In this document: positions 23,350 to 37,400 of the stretch, in pieces
Numbering within the stretch: the first letter of the stretch is position 1
Layout of the letters: every line of letters starts with the position of its first letter
From: Ptychodera flava
Taxonomy: Eukaryota; Hemichordata; Enteropneusta; Ptychoderidae
Direction of reading: 5' to 3'
Assembly: GCF_041260155.1 (NCBI RefSeq)
Contig: NC_091942.1
Span: 15,942,001-16,006,000, forward strand
Length of the DNA stretch: 64,000 nucleotides
Notes under the pieces: generated by a model
Seen by the model: the letters and a program-made list of their open reading frames with translations, nothing else
Told to the model about the DNA's origin: nothing
Databases searched by the model: none
Made by a program: the position numbers and the translations under genes

Positions 23350-26300
23350 TCAGGAATGGCAGCTTAATGTGTTCCTCTGCCGATTGTACATCTACAGTTT
23401 AACAGAAGGATGAAAGGATCAAGTGCTGCAGTGTGTAATTGGTAGAATACGGAGAGAACTCTCTGAATTCAGAGATATTTACATGAAATTTACAAAATTT
23501 GAATATTAAGATAAGTTGTGTAATTTAAATGAGATTTAATGATTTCTACCTTAAGTGTACCTTGAATTATCTAGATATATATTAAAATGTTGTAGTTTTA
23601 CCCTATTATACATGTCAGTTGAAAGTGACAATTATAATCCAAAAGGAGTGTGAACAAGATAACATGCATAAATTATCATCAATTATATACGTATTGACAA
23701 GTAAATTTATCCACGAGTTTTTGTTTGTGTAACAATATAATAATGTCTTTTTTGCAGTGTGTCAATAGAACACTATAGTATCCAGTTTACTTGGCATCTT
23801 ATTCTGAATAAGGTATACCGGTCTTTGTTTGTTATGAACATCTTGCCATTGTGATATTTGCATCTTTCAACACATCAGTTGATTATACCACCATGTTTGA
23901 ATAAAGAGACTTGCCTTTCGATTTTTTCTTTTTTTTTTAACCACTAAATCATCTCTCTAAATCTTTACTAACATATCGATTTGCTCAATTCTATGTGACC
24001 AAGTTTACCTCCATATGTTGTGGATGTTTGTCTACCTCAAGCTTGCATTTTTGGCATCATGAACTACAGTGATCACTTTATATCAAGTACATTTGTATCA
24101 GTGCTCTAATCATGTTATTTTCAAAAAATTGTCATGTTCTTATCAGTCAACATATGCCGAATTTTCAACTTGCCAAGAATTCATGTATTCTTGAATAATT
24201 GAAGACCGCTATAGATTGAAGTTTTCCTATTGTAGATTATTAGAAGATTTTTCAACACAGCAGAATTTTGATATTTATACTTGTCTGTGAATATAGAATA
24301 TTTATTTTCTGAAAGTATACAATGGCATGCCCCATAATTTAAGACTATGATATCAGTATTTTGTATTGCCGAATTTATTGCATGTAAACAAATCATGAAT
24401 GAAAAATAAAGAAGAAAATGAATTTATAACCATGAAATTTACTTACCTGCATACTTGTGCAAGGTATGATTTCATGCAGGGAAAGATTTCATGGTGCATT
24501 TTTTCTGCATACATGTGTAATAATAATAATATTATATCTGTGAAGCTGATTGTGTTGATGCACCATTACATAAAGTTCATGATATGGGATTTTCGAATCC
24601 ATTCTGTCAGACAACTTTTATTCAAAATCATGATTGTTTGAGAAATCTGTTGGTTGTTTTGTAACATACAGATAGTGTTATTAATAAGGAACACGATGTT
24701 GTTTGTACACTAAGAAGTATTCTTGCCAAGGTTTTTGTTTAGAGGTAGCTTTTTTTAGATCAACAATTAACTGCTGCCTCCCTCTCACAAGATTGTAATT
24801 GATGGGGAGAACAATACCAAGCATCAATTGGCAAAGTATAATGCTTAAAATGTACATAAGTGACTTTGAATGTGACTTGGCAGCTTGAGATGCTTCATAA
24901 ATTTCATCAATTATCCATAAATCTGTTCATTTACGAAATGTAACATACATGAATTTTTTAATTTGTTAATAACTAACAAGTCTTCAAGTTTCCCCCATGA
25001 GGTCAGTTTCATCCAAAGAGGACAATAGCCAACGTGTCTTGAAATTGAACAAACCGTAGTTTTTGTCCTAACCCATTCTCTTTCATAGTGATTGTCAGCC
25101 TATTCACAAGGAATTTCAGTTTGAACATGTTGATGTTAAGTTAACTTGAAGAAAATCTTTTTTCCACATTGATATGAAATTTGAGGCAGACCATTTAGTA
25201 CCATGTATAGTTTCAAAGCTGTTTCTTGTGAAATATCAGCATTGTGTAAAGTGAAAAGTGAATCGCTATAACTCATTGTGCAAGATCTAGATGCCAGCTG
25301 AATTTTTCAAGTTTATTCATGTATGCAAATTATGTTAATGAGCATTGTTTCAGTATTAAAATTTCATGCTGAGTTTTTATCAATGTGGAATGTTCATGTA
25401 TCTTGCATCTTGCATTGTTACTTGGATAGTACAAAGTGTACGTACATCTGTTGTCTGTGTCAACATTATTCTTTAAAGCTATTTATATCATAGGATATCA
25501 TATATCATTCACAGGAAAGGGCTGTAATGTATGATATTTTCATTAGATTTGAAAAACATTTTCTTACTTTTGTCTTTAAAATGTATTGAAATACAAAGAT
25601 TCACCTTTGTCAATTCTAGTTATTGTTTACATTATGTTGTTGGCAGCACGGCCGAAACTAGACTGCCAAGATCCATCACTTGAGGGCGCTCTCTACGCTT
25701 CCCCTTCGAGCGACGGATCTTTCAGTCTTGGCCAAAACCTGATATTTCAAGAAACCAGTACTGGTATTTAGCCTTCCAACACGATGCATTACACACAAAA
25801 TGTTATCATTGAAAAAAAAACTACTAGTGGGACTAAAATTCACATGCCAAGAACTAGATTGTGGTATGTATACACAGTTTGTGCTAGCAAGTTGAAACAC
25901 TGATGTTTAGCGACATGAATTTTAGCATAGCACTAGAAATTGCAACAGGTAAATATAAAAAATTCAGGGAAATATATCAAAATGACAGTAAACAGAGCTA
26001 TAAAATATGTTTGAACTTTTCTGTATTTCTTTTTTTTTAGTTAAACTTATTTTGAACTATTTCTTTGTAAATCAAATGTTATACAGTTACCTAACAATAT
26101 AAATGGATAAATTTTATATATATATTCATATTGTGAGCTATTTTTAGCACAGTATCTCAAAATATGCATAATTTTCACTTTTTCTGGAAATGAGAAATAT
26201 TTATTTTTCAACAAGTTTAACAGTAAATTTATTTTCAATTTCAATTTGTTAAGATATGAAGAAAAGATGTTTGCTAACCTATTGAGGTTTTCAAATACTC

Positions 26301-27677
26301 ATATTTTCAATGTGTTATGTACTTTTGCTAGTGATAATGTGTGTTGCCTAGGTTTTGTGTATGGCTAAAAGATGCCGGTTTGGTAAGAAGCAGTGAAAAG
26401 AAAATAGCAAAACTGAAATGGAAATCATTTATTTTCATAAAACAACAATTACAATTCCTTTGAATTCTTTGTTGTTAACAAACAACTACATCCTATACTA
26501 TGAAAATTATTCATTGTGATAAAAGTATAGTAGGAAAAATGATGAGTTAAAGTAAATTAGTATTGCTCAATGCATGGGGGTAATAGATTACCGCCATACT
26601 CAATGTCAACAGACCAAAACATCACTCATTTATTTAATAATAGCTAGCATTCATCGTCAGTGAACCCAATGAGAGCTGTATACAACAGAGGTTGCACGAT
26701 AATTTTTGACATGCCCTTGAGGGGCACTCAAAAAGTTTCCCGATAAAATCCATGGTCTCAATGAGTAGTTTTAGTGTAATATTATAAATAATTTCAACCA
26801 AAGGATTATGACATTAAAATGCTTTAGCTGTTGTGATTATTTCTACCCATCTATCTGAAATATGTTTTACTGGACAGACACTTATGTAACCAACATATTT
26901 TCTTTTCAATGGCATGCTGTGGAGCAGTTTGTATTATAGGACACCACTCATATCAGCATCGCTAACCCACTTTTGTGTGCCTCAGGAATGCACCATTTTA
27001 TCTTGGGGTGGTCAGGATGGAAAACTATTCACAGAACAAATGGCAAAAATGCTTATGAAATTACAGCCATATGCACATTGCTTGAAACTCACCCTCTGAA
27101 ATATAATATATCTGGCAGCCTCTCATTCTTTTATCCTCCCCCCCCAAGATTTAATGGTATATCCCTAAATAAAGCAAGAGATTTGAGCTGCATTTACCTT
27201 GACTTTCCGAGTTTCTTTCAACTATTTGACTTTGAGTAATGTCAGTTGTTGAGTATATAGATTTATGTATTCATTTCATAAATGTTTCCATAATTAATAG
27301 CACTGTTACTGTAGTGCTCCAGTCCCAGGTATTTCATTTTCATATTTGCAGTGCTGTGCGTTTTGTAAAATTGATAATTCATACAATCATGTTTTAGATG
27401 TGGAGTGAAAAACAAGGATTCTTGTGCAAATTTTAAAGTGTAATAAAGTCATGACATTAACTTGAAGATCTCTGTAGCCACGCAATTATTATTTGTTAGA
27501 TGTAAGAAATGTACATAAACATTCAATGCTGAGTGAGAAATAATAATATATCATCAACAGCCTTGAATCACCTTAATTGATTGCCACTTGTACTGATATT
27601 TCGCATTCATAAATAAAAAGACATGGGGAAATAATCCATCTACCATTTGGTATAAGCCTGCACAGCCAGTTTTGCCT

Positions 27678-27707
27678 CCTCCCCCCCCCCCCCAAAAAAA
27701 AAAAAAA
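27678..27707. repeat. Poly-C then poly-A run
   Basis: A homopolymer of about 14 C directly followed by about 14 A. Low-complexity sequence; exact lengths may be unreliable in assemblies. Confidence 0.8.
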
Positions 27708-28519
27708 TTAACTAGATGGATTGAGAATTTATTTAAATTACAATTATTATTACATTTCTAAGCAGTGATTGAATATCATGTGTGTCATGATCTATCAATA
27801 TTTTTAGGGCACCAAACATAATGTATGAATCTTTTATATCTATATTCTAAGACATTGTCTCAGTGACCTTTGTTAGTGTCAAAAACCCTGTGAACAATCA
27901 TTTGATGTATTTCTAACTCATTGTTTTACTTACTATATTGATATTGAAAAAAGATGAAAAACAGTAAATATTACTTTTCATGTATATTCCTGTTTTTATT
28001 TTCTAAGATAAGACCTGTGCATCTTATTCTTGAATAAGTAAGAGAATCAACAATACAACAATCCGACAGGTCATTTCATGTCAATATTTACACTTCAGCC
28101 TTGCCTTAATTACCTCCGCCAAAGAGTGCAAGTAACCTGGAATTTCTATCATGCTGGGACAATTTATGAAAAGGCAAGCCTTATACATTTACCGAGTCAA
28201 GATTTTGTTGATAAGACAACAAATACATTTATTCAGATCATAGTGAAATGACTTCAGAGAATGAAAGCCAGTAGAAAATTACCTTATTTTATGATAGTGA
28301 AACAAAGCTTTTCAATTCAACAGGATGGATATTTTTGAAAATCATGTTTCCCCACAGTTTTGTAACGTTCGAATTTCAAATAGACTTACACCCCGATTTT
28401 GCCGGCCCATCCCTGCGTCATTACATTGGTGACGGACGCAAAGTCGATAGATAGTCTAAGTCGATAGAACGATATGTCCCTTTTATGTTGAGGGCGCCCT
28501 TCATTCCTGCAAAACCTCA

Positions 28520-28530
28520 TGCGCATGCGT
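28520..28530. promoter_or_regulatory. NRF1-type palindromic site
   Basis: TGCGCATGCGT is a near-exact match to the nuclear respiratory factor 1 consensus and lies 110 bp upstream of the RING gene's start codon in a small CpG-bearing stretch of otherwise AT-rich DNA. Function is inferred from motif and position. Confidence 0.5.
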
Positions 28531-28640
28531 TTATTTTCAGCACGAATTTTAAACCTTTCACAGCGATCACAAAGAAGCATCATAAATATACGCGACTTGC
28601 TTCAAAAGGGAGTAGTTGTTTTATTTCCGATATTAAGAAA

Positions 28641-31600
28641 ATGTTCAAGAAGCGGAAGGCAGAAGTCGAAGTCGAGGAGGAAGAAGAAAGGTAAGTATGT
28701 TTTCGCCGTAGGAAAGCTCGCAGGGTGCAAATGTGTTCACAGGGAATAATAGACTCAATGCAAGCAAACCGTCACTGGTGCATCAGATTGAGTCGAATGT
28801 CTGTCCTTGTAGTATTCAATGACTTCTACCACATGAGGGATAGCTCAAGCGAGGCCCTGGTACGTGACAACTTTTTAGTTGTACCAATTTAATAACACCT
28901 CCTTTGTTGTATGGTATGTACACCGTACAATAGTCCTTCCAACTTGGAGAACTGTGGTGTGGTCGTGCCAAAGCTTGGTACAAATTCAAACACATTCTTT
29001 TTCTACACTTCATGCAATGACGCAGGAACCTTCCTACGCCCCCTTTTTCTGTCTATAGACGTTTAGGGTCTATGTTCTATCATAGACTAGAGTTTCTTCT
29101 AAGGTCTGTGGTTCTATTCTTGTATGTCGTAATAATTTTCTTTGCTTGGAAGTATTTACACACAGCATAGCACAGGTCTCGAACTCTTCGTTGATTGAGG
29201 CACTTCTTCTAATCAGCTAAATACCCAGTATCCCATAACAGCAGAGCCAACTCTGGTTTGTGTGTTATCTTTTTTATCATATGTGACAGTGAATAGATGA
29301 GACGATACTTGCTGCATTTCTATTAGTGCTAGCTTTTGCCAGTAAATTTTGCACCTCCACATGGATTTCAAAGTCCATCAGACCATAGACCCTAGAGAAA
29401 CAGTCTATAATCAGACCAAATGTAATGAGCAAAAGAGAAGAGTAAAAAAAAAATCATTGGGAAACTATTGATTAATTACATACAGAAATGCGGAAATACA
29501 AATCAAATTCATTTGTACTTCTTGATGGAATGGATTTTGTCTTAAATAAATCATATTTTAATTTTATGGACATGAAATAGCATGATGGATGTGATCATGG
29601 TTTTTCAAACCGTACTTCTTTGTTCATATATTAAATTTTCAGATACTTTCTAAATCCTAATGCAGTCAGTAGACATCTTTACTGTTCAGTGTGCCAAGAA
29701 GTTTTCATTGAACCTCAGAGAGCACCGTGTGGACATAGTTTTTGTAAAAAGGTAAACCTGATATTATTTTGATACTTACTTATCCCCTCCCCTAAGAAAG
29801 ATAAGTAACCATTACGAGAACTGCATTTCATAAACAAACTTTAGTTTTTCATTTTTCTCTAAAGACTGAAGAATGTGACCAAAGCATCAACCTTGAATTC
29901 TTCAATACCTTTTTTAATTCCGTAAGTCCCTAAAAAAAAGGTGGTTGCAGGTATTTTTGCACGATATTTAGTCTGTGCTGAATCCAATACTTTAAAAGTA
30001 TCAAATCCAATATTTATGGTTAGCATCACAACCTATTTCCCCCAAAACAATGTTTTTACAAACCACCATGCTATGTGCATTATTCAGTGATGAAGGAGTG
30101 ACTCATCAGTTTTGAAGCACAGTGTAAGTAAGGATCATCAATTGAATCATTCACAATCCAATCATTCTTTCTTTGTAGTGTATAGTCCCATGGCTGAAGA
30201 GAAGTAAAACGTGTCCTGAAGACAGGTAAGAAACTCAGCATCATAATTAACCTGTTCACCCCCGATTCCCTGTAAACAGGTCCAAAATCACCATTGATAA
30301 CAATGGGTTTGGGCCAAACATGGTGGTGAAAAGATTAGTGTGCTTTGTTTTTGCAAAACAAATATAATAGGCACATAAAATCAATAATCATTTTTAGTTA
30401 ATATCATGAAAAGCGGAATATGTAACAGTAGTGAATATAACAAGTGTGTTGCTTATGGTGAAATAGAAAAGCAGACTTTTCTAGAGATTAAAAATCAACC
30501 CCATGGCCACCAAATGTAACAGGATACAACTTTAGTTTTATTATCCTTCACTGTCTTTGTGAGCACCCAAATGAACGGCCATAGTCTGCAATACACAGTC
30601 TGTTAGTGAGTGATGTTATTCATTTGGTGAGACCCTTCATACTTCATATTGAAGAATTCTGGATGGCATATAAAAGAGAGAACATGTCTTTTGGTGGTCG
30701 ATTGTGCTGAAGAGCAGATAAAGATTAATCATACTTTTTAACTAGTCTGTTAAAATTCATAATACATCACTCCCCAATCAGATACTTATAGATATAGGCA
30801 TCTTTCCAGACATACCATAGTTGCTGAAATTATAGTGATACAAAGCTTTAGTGTATATGAACATATATTCAATCTTACCTTTATTGGATATGGCTTCTAT
30901 GACTTGTTTTTTTTATTGCAGGAAACCTTTACAGATCCACCAATTGCATTTTGACTTTATCTTAGCCAATATCATTGGAGACCAGATGGTTGCATGTCCG
31001 TACAGAACATCTGGCTGTGAATTCATTGGACAGTTAGAGAGACTGACTGCCCACAAGAAAGGATGTGACTTCAATCCTCAGAACCTACCAAAATTCTTAC
31101 TTGCTAATAAGGAAAATGAAATAAAAGCTGTTAGCCATGCCCACAGTGAAAACAAAGGTAAGGTTTGTTGTATTGTGTCATCAAGAACATTTCTCTACCC
31201 TGAAACACCTTATATCCTCAGTGTAGACACATCTACAATACTAAATGGAGTCAACCACAACATCCAAAACCAAACTGACTTTGTGAAGTGAGGACATAAC
31301 TAAGTTGTAATCTTTGACAATAGTGTAAACCCAGAATTTGAATAACCATTCTACGAATAAAACCATGTGCTGCATAGAAATATGTGTATTTCCAAACATG
31401 TTTGTACACTTGGGTTGGTTTTCACTGCAGTCACATGATTTCTTTGGCATATTGAGTCTGTAGATCACCGGGCATCCTCTTTATTCTGGAGTAGAACCAT
31501 TGATCACCATTTTCTTTACACAATTACGTGGAATATTTAATTTGCACACTCATTTAGTCTCATATTGGTGACACTGTTGACTTCAAGGTCAGTGTCACAT

Positions 31601-32230
31601 TTTTGTTTGGAGTCCACTATCTTCTATAACTCAGGCGTGAGTTATGTTGATTTTCAAACTGATGATGAAGCAAAACAAAACAGAGTCTTACTAATGTTTC
31701 TCATATCATCTCAAGTTCTTTGATTATCAACCCTCTTCCAGCCAGATGGTATCACTTTCCCAACAGTGAAATCAGTGAAAAGCGGTATTGAACTCAAACC
31801 ATATTAATTTTCACCCTTTGGCTGCGTCTGTTATAACAGCTCTTGTCAGTAAAAATCATATTTTGTGACTATTGACAACATCAAAGTTTTCAGGAGTCTC
31901 CAGTGTCTAAGTTTTTGTTAAAATGCACCATATGAATCAACTTGACCTGATGGCTACGTATGAACTTTGCAGTGTGTCTAAGGCACTGTCACATTCAACG
32001 TATCTATACAGGTCTGCAACTTGTTATCATCAAAAATTAAAATTTATATTCCTCTTGTTCTCTGAACAGTGGTATGTCTTGACACCACCTCAGAAGTGTC
32101 ATCTGATGAAGAAGAAGGTGAATCTTCCCTTCCCACGCCGGCCAAACCCTCCCTGAAGATGAGACTATTCAGAAATGGTGGTGACCAAAGACAGATGCTT
32201 TGTTCAATGTTTTCAAATTCCAAGACATGA
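28641..32230 (+). CDS. RING finger / TRAF-type zinc finger protein, probable E3 ubiquitin ligase
   Basis: Five coding exons: 28641-28690, 29643-29751, 30179-30225, 30922-31157, 32070-32230, in consistent phase, giving 200 residues. After an acidic/basic start (MFKKRKAEVEVEEEEER) comes a RING of C3HC3D type: C31, C34, C46, H48, C51, C54, C65 and D68, within CSVCQEVF, APCGHSFCKKC and TCPEDR. Asp as the last ligand is known from TRAF6, NRDP1/RNF41 and LNX/PDZRN-type RINGs. A TRAF/SIAH-like zinc finger follows (C94, C101, H113, C117: CPYRTSGCEF ... AHKKGC). The tail has an acidic serine stretch (SEVSSDEEEGESS) and a basic end. RINGs of this sort recruit E2 enzymes and transfer ubiquitin; the substrate cannot be guessed. 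It resembles RNF41/RNF151-like proteins, but no PDZ or substrate-binding domain is present, so I give no symbol. An NRF1-type site lies upstream; AATAAA occurs at 32661 and 32822. Confidence 0.88.
30247..30336 (-). repeat. 84-90 bp TTAACC repeat, uninterrupted reverse copy
   Basis: TTAACCTGTTCACCCCCG ... CCATTGATAACAATGGGTTT ... ACATGGTGGTGAAAAGATTA. It matches the copy split by piggyBac and supplies the empty site (reverse strand CCTGTTTACAGGGAAT). Lies in intron 3 of the RING gene. Confidence 0.85.
31362..31502 (+). repeat. Dispersed hairpin repeat, copy 1
   Basis: Shares AGAAATATGTGTAT, TTTGTACACTTGGGTT, ATTGAGTCTGTAGA and GGAGTAGAACCAT in order with 61563-61740. Lies in the last intron of the RING gene. 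Confidence 0.65.
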
Positions 32231-34473
32231 AAAAATGAAATATAAATTACCATATTGTGTAATAACATTCATTGCTGCTCTGCAATACAAACATGTGACT
32301 GTGTAGAATTTGATAAATGTACCATATCCACACACACATTGTAAATAGTATTCAGCATATGGCATATAACATTACTATAGAGAAAATGACATTTTTTCAG
32401 TGTTTTTAGCATATTTGTTATTTTCAAATATTCAGAAGTAAAATGATTATGAATTTAGTTGAGGTAAAATTTCATTAAAAATGTGTCTGCTGATCAATAT
32501 GACATCTTGTGGAACATCACATTTTGAGTTCATCAAAAAATTTTGCGATTGTAACTATATATTGTGTGGAATATTCATGACTCTTGCACAGCCAGATAAA
32601 ATGCAGTTTTATTTGGAAATGTTTAAAATTGAGCCCACTTGTATATCATTTTTAGAAAGAAATAAACTCAAATGTTGAAACTTGATTCAGGTAAACTTTA
32701 GATCACAGAAATGCTGCAGAAGGTGGCAAGGATACTTCTTCAAAAGTGAAGGTTTGGTATTCATTTTTTTTTTCTGTTTTTACAATAGTATAGTAAACTT
32801 GGTCCACTTTCAGTTTTAAAGAATAAAGTCACTTTATTACAGCTTTTCATGTATTCTTTCCAAAGCATGTGAAAGAGTCTTGCTCTCAGGGACTAGAAAT
32901 GTCATTTGTTACAACATTCTCTTCATGAGAAGACTACTCAAAGTTGAACCTCGCACAGTTAGTAATTTGGGGGGAATATAGTATAGGTTAATTTTATGTG
33001 AAATTCTCTGTGGTATTGCGTTTCTCTTTACCTTACAGATTTGAATAAAAACTAATGTGTAAATACTTGTTTTCACAAATGATATTGATCATAGACTTGA
33101 ACCAAGTCTGCAGAAGTTAGATTGTGGGTACCAATTATGCTCAAAGATATTTTCTCTTCATTTATTCTCGCTATTCTATCTTTTATTGACGTTTACATGT
33201 GATAGAGTGATATTTTCTATACTTTTAATTGTATCTACAGTGGTTCTTTTTAGCTGTGACATGTTTCATTGATGTGGAAGGGCTAAATATGATCATCGAT
33301 ATTATATAGTGTCTGTAGGATTCTGTCTTTATTCAAATTTTGCCTTTTTTCAAAGATCAGTCCATGTTGGTTGGTCCTCTCACTTCACCAATGCATTTCA
33401 CTTCATTGCAACTGCAAGATCCAATGTAGACTAGGTGTAAACTTTGCATTTTATGCTAAAGTTCTCTTTTGAGATGTGAATGTCAGGTCATGTGTTGAAA
33501 GAGAATGCACAATTCACTTCTTTGATCAGATATTTTTTTATCAGGACATCAGATGTTGAAGTTGCACATGGGATGGAAAGCTCAAATTTAAAAATCCTCT
33601 GAATATCTACACAATGTCAAAGTACCCATTTGCAGCCGTAACACAAGTGCATATAACAGTCTTTTCAGCAAGATTTCTTTAAGTTTCAACCCTCTCACCT
33701 CCATACAGGAAATCAATTTGATGAAGAATTCATGTCGGCAACAAAATATTCAGACAATCATACTCATACAGTATTTTTTTTCAGTCTCAATTTGAAGCTG
33801 ATGGAGTGAATAATATTTTCACCGGCTTATCTTTGTGGGAATAGAAAATGTTATTTTCTCCCATAAAGTTTACATAGGGATGGTGGCCATTTTGAATTTC
33901 AAGGGGTGGTAGATATTTGGCAAGCTGTCTTTCTAGTACCAAATTTGTACAGTGACGGTCAGACCCCTGATTTTTATCCCTATTGTGAAAGGTGAATAAT
34001 TTACTGTTTCTTCACGGAAAGTCTGAGCAAAAATTTTAATACTTTTAATTTCGATGCATATGTCATACTACCATAGTTCGGTGACATACCTCACAGGAAT
34101 TGCATCAAATTCCTACCTTGAAGGAGTAGAGTAGAGTTAGTATTTGATAAAAATCATATACCCTTCGCTCACAGTGTGAGGGGGCTCAGAGAAGTTAGCT
34201 TTTTGAAGTCTGATCCACTTCACTCTTATAAAATGCAATGTGTTCTATGCTCCTTTGTGTGTTTAATGGATTTTAACGTAACAAATACTGGCGCGTTTGG
34301 TCTAGAGTCTGGGGTTTTGTTTTTTGTTTTGTTAACATGTAGATGTAGAGGGAGACATTCATACCAATTTCCGAAGTTGATCAGAGGTCATCAAACATCA
34401 CCATTGAAATGTTTGAGGGCGCTAGACTAGATACCAACAGTGAGGTCAGGTCAGAGGATCATTCATTCAACAC
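32231..34473. other. Intergenic region before ALG1
   Basis: Contains the 3' UTR of the RING gene to about 32850, then AT-rich sequence without exons, a diverged copy of the TTAAGGTA element (about 33800-34074), and the ALG1 5' region. No further genes seen. Confidence 0.5.
33800..34074 (+). repeat. TTAAGGTA element, copy C (diverged, left end unclear)
   Basis: Contains TTTTCACCGGCTTATCTTTG, GGGATGGTGGCCATTTTGAA and TTTCTAGTACCAAATTTG in the same order as copy A, ending near TCATACTACC. The left terminus is not recognisable. Confidence 0.7.
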
Positions 34474-37400
34474 ATGGTATCAATGGCGGAGGTCGTAGAA
34501 ACAGTTGCAATATTCATTGCTGGCGCACTGGCAGCAGCGGCAGTGTTTGCCATAGATCAAGGAGGAATGTACCTCCTTTTGGCCTTACTAGCGGTGTTTC
34601 TGGTTGTGTGTATGGCGATTCGATGGCCAGCTATGGAAAAACGAGTGTGCCTTCTTGTGCTTGGCGACATTGGGCGAAGTCCTCGTATGCAATACCACGC
34701 ACTGTCCTTCGCAAAACATGGATACCACGTCGACCTGATTGGATACGGAGGTAACAATACCCAGCTTCTGTTTTGAATGAAATTTGACAATGATTTCATT
34801 CAGCTTCACCAAGAGAGATTATAGATGTGCAACTTTCAAAAATTTTACGACGTCCAATGATACATCTGGGGGAGGGGAGGGGCTAGCTGCAATAATTGTA
34901 GCCAGCTATTGGGAGGGGCATAAAATAATGTATATTTAATGAATATTTCCAAAGTTTGGTGTACCCTGTCTCACTTAATTTAGTTAGTCCTCCACTTTAA
35001 TTTTTCATTATTTGCACCATTTGTTTCAATTTACTATATTTTTTAATTGTATTTGGTGATTGATTAGGAGAGATTTTTTCAACTTTCAATGCACAGAGAA
35101 AATGTGAAATGAATTATGATTTCAAGCAATAGCGAGTAATCAATGCCCCAGTCATTTCTTAAGTTTTTTATTTCTATCTGCTTACTTTTGCTAGCTGCAG
35201 TACAGTAGCTCAAGGTTTTGCCTGGGTATTTGGGTCGGACGGCCGTTCGACCCAAATACCCAGGCAAAACCTCGAGCTACTGTACTGCAGCTAACTTTTG
35301 CATGCTCATCAACTTTCAACCGGTGATTTCCCAATTATTGACAACTTCTATCAGTGAAAAGGAACAAATTTCTGTAAACCCTGTCTTCAATATTTTATAC
35401 TTAACCTTACCACACTATGAAATTGCACTGTTGAAAATGTGCATTAAATTCCAAAGATTCAATTTAAAACATAAATATTTATGGGGCGACTATCCCTGGG
35501 TGTGCCTTATTTTTTGTACATCTACACTCCAACAAACCAATTTATCCACACTTCATATATGATCCCAAAATTTACGCATAAAGCCACTTTGGGATGGTAG
35601 TCTAAAAAATTGCATGCCAACTATATGATCAGGCCAAATAAAAAAATGCATGTGTTCCTGTTAACCCAGCTGACTGACCCAAGGAAAACCAGTCGACCTT
35701 AGGCATTTTTTTCACATTTTAAACAAATTTCTCAAAATTCTCTAAATTTTATCATATTGTTTTTGGTCTTAGTCAACAGAAAGTAAATTAGAAAAAATTT
35801 CCTTCAACCTAATTTTCAGAGGCATGTCCCGGAAACACAGTTTTTTATTGGCTTCACCAGTGAAAGTGTGGATTGTTTTGTCAAAATGGGAGAACTTATT
35901 TTGTCTATAGTATCTAGATTTGCTAGGAAGTGTCAGACTTGAATGACAAATTAAAAACTGTGTCACATGGTGGAACTTAAAGTTGTCTTTAGTCACAAGT
36001 TGAGGGGCTTCAGTTCAGATATATTTCTCTGAGAAATTGTCCAACATACCTTGGTTTGATTATTTTAAAAGATGATCAGTGTGGGACATATGTCATCTAT
36101 GCAATAGTAAAGTGATAAATTAATACTGGAAATAAAAATCACATTGCTGTAAATACATGCTTACCTTTGCATCAAACATTATTTTTTTATGCAAAGAAAT
36201 GCTTTTGTTTAGTTTCATCTATTGATTCATGATTTTGGTACTGATTTAATTAAACAATTTAGTTTTAATGATTTGATCAAACCACAAATGAATTTTCACA
36301 GGGGAGATATTTTAGCACTCTCATCACTGATCGTAGGCGTAACTATATGGTTTTCAATACTGTTAATGAATCTTCAGTGTTCACAGTGAAATAGAAATAA
36401 AAAGGTGAGAAAATAAAGATAGGACTGTGAGTCGTCAGATTATGTCACCTTTGTTCTTGCAGGTTCAAAGCCTCATGATGAAATTGTACAGAATGAGAAG
36501 ATTGTTATGCATCCAATGCATGAACCACCTAGTCTTCCAGCGTGTAAGTTGTCTTATCCTGCCAGCTTCATATGTCACCATCAGGTCAACAAATTGGTTC
36601 AAACAAACCAAGCACAACATGTCTATATGATACATTTTTAACAAAAATATTGAACATTTGAAGGCCCTTGATACTGTAAACATGATTTTTACAGACTAAA
36701 CATGCTATAACAGACCCAGCCAAGTGGGTGAAAATACGTATGGTTTAACTGACTTAGCAGATGGAAAAGTGATACTGTCTGTCAGGAACAGGGTTATTCT
36801 ATCTGAGAAGTGTTGTATAAAGTATGGAAATGGCTGGCTTTCTAAATGAACAAACTGTGCAGTAGCAAAGAACAATATTATCTATTATGGCCTGCCTTAG
36901 ATTTGTGTTCCTGTTTTCAGTATCATCCAGTGATAGTCTGGGCATATCATTGACTTTAGCATGAGCCACAAAACAGGCCAAGATTTTGTTTGGTAACTTT
37001 TACCTTGATATCAGCAAAGGCCAGGGTGTAAAAAAAAACGAACTTACAAACAGAGACTCACAGATTATGTAAAAATGAGGCAATTGGCTATTCTGGAGTT
37101 ACATTCCATGTTTGGGTCACAAAATGTGAGATCTTTGAGTTCACTGACGTTAGAATTTCCAACAAAAAATGGCAGGATTATTGGAAGAGCCTTTCACCGG
37201 CCGTTCTATTCATTAGACAACCTACACTCACTGTACATAGATATAGTTCCATGAAATAAGTTGACATTGCAAGAAAACACCAAGTACTCTTTCAGAAAAA
37301 AATCACCCTATAAATTTTTCAGCCAGTCGTAATATCGACAGTGGAAATTCCCATGTTTTTGTTTCCATTGTGTTAACTGCTTTAGAAAGGTTACTTGGCT

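Larger units (their letters stand above)
23350..28640. other. Intergenic region without recognised genes
   Basis: After the OXLD1 3' UTR (to about 23920) this 4.7 kb is AT-rich with many in-frame stops. I see no exon-like conservation. A short GC-richer patch at 25645-25740 stands out but has no recognised content. A C/A homopolymer run lies near 27678-27707. The right end becomes the promoter of the next gene. Confidence 0.5.
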
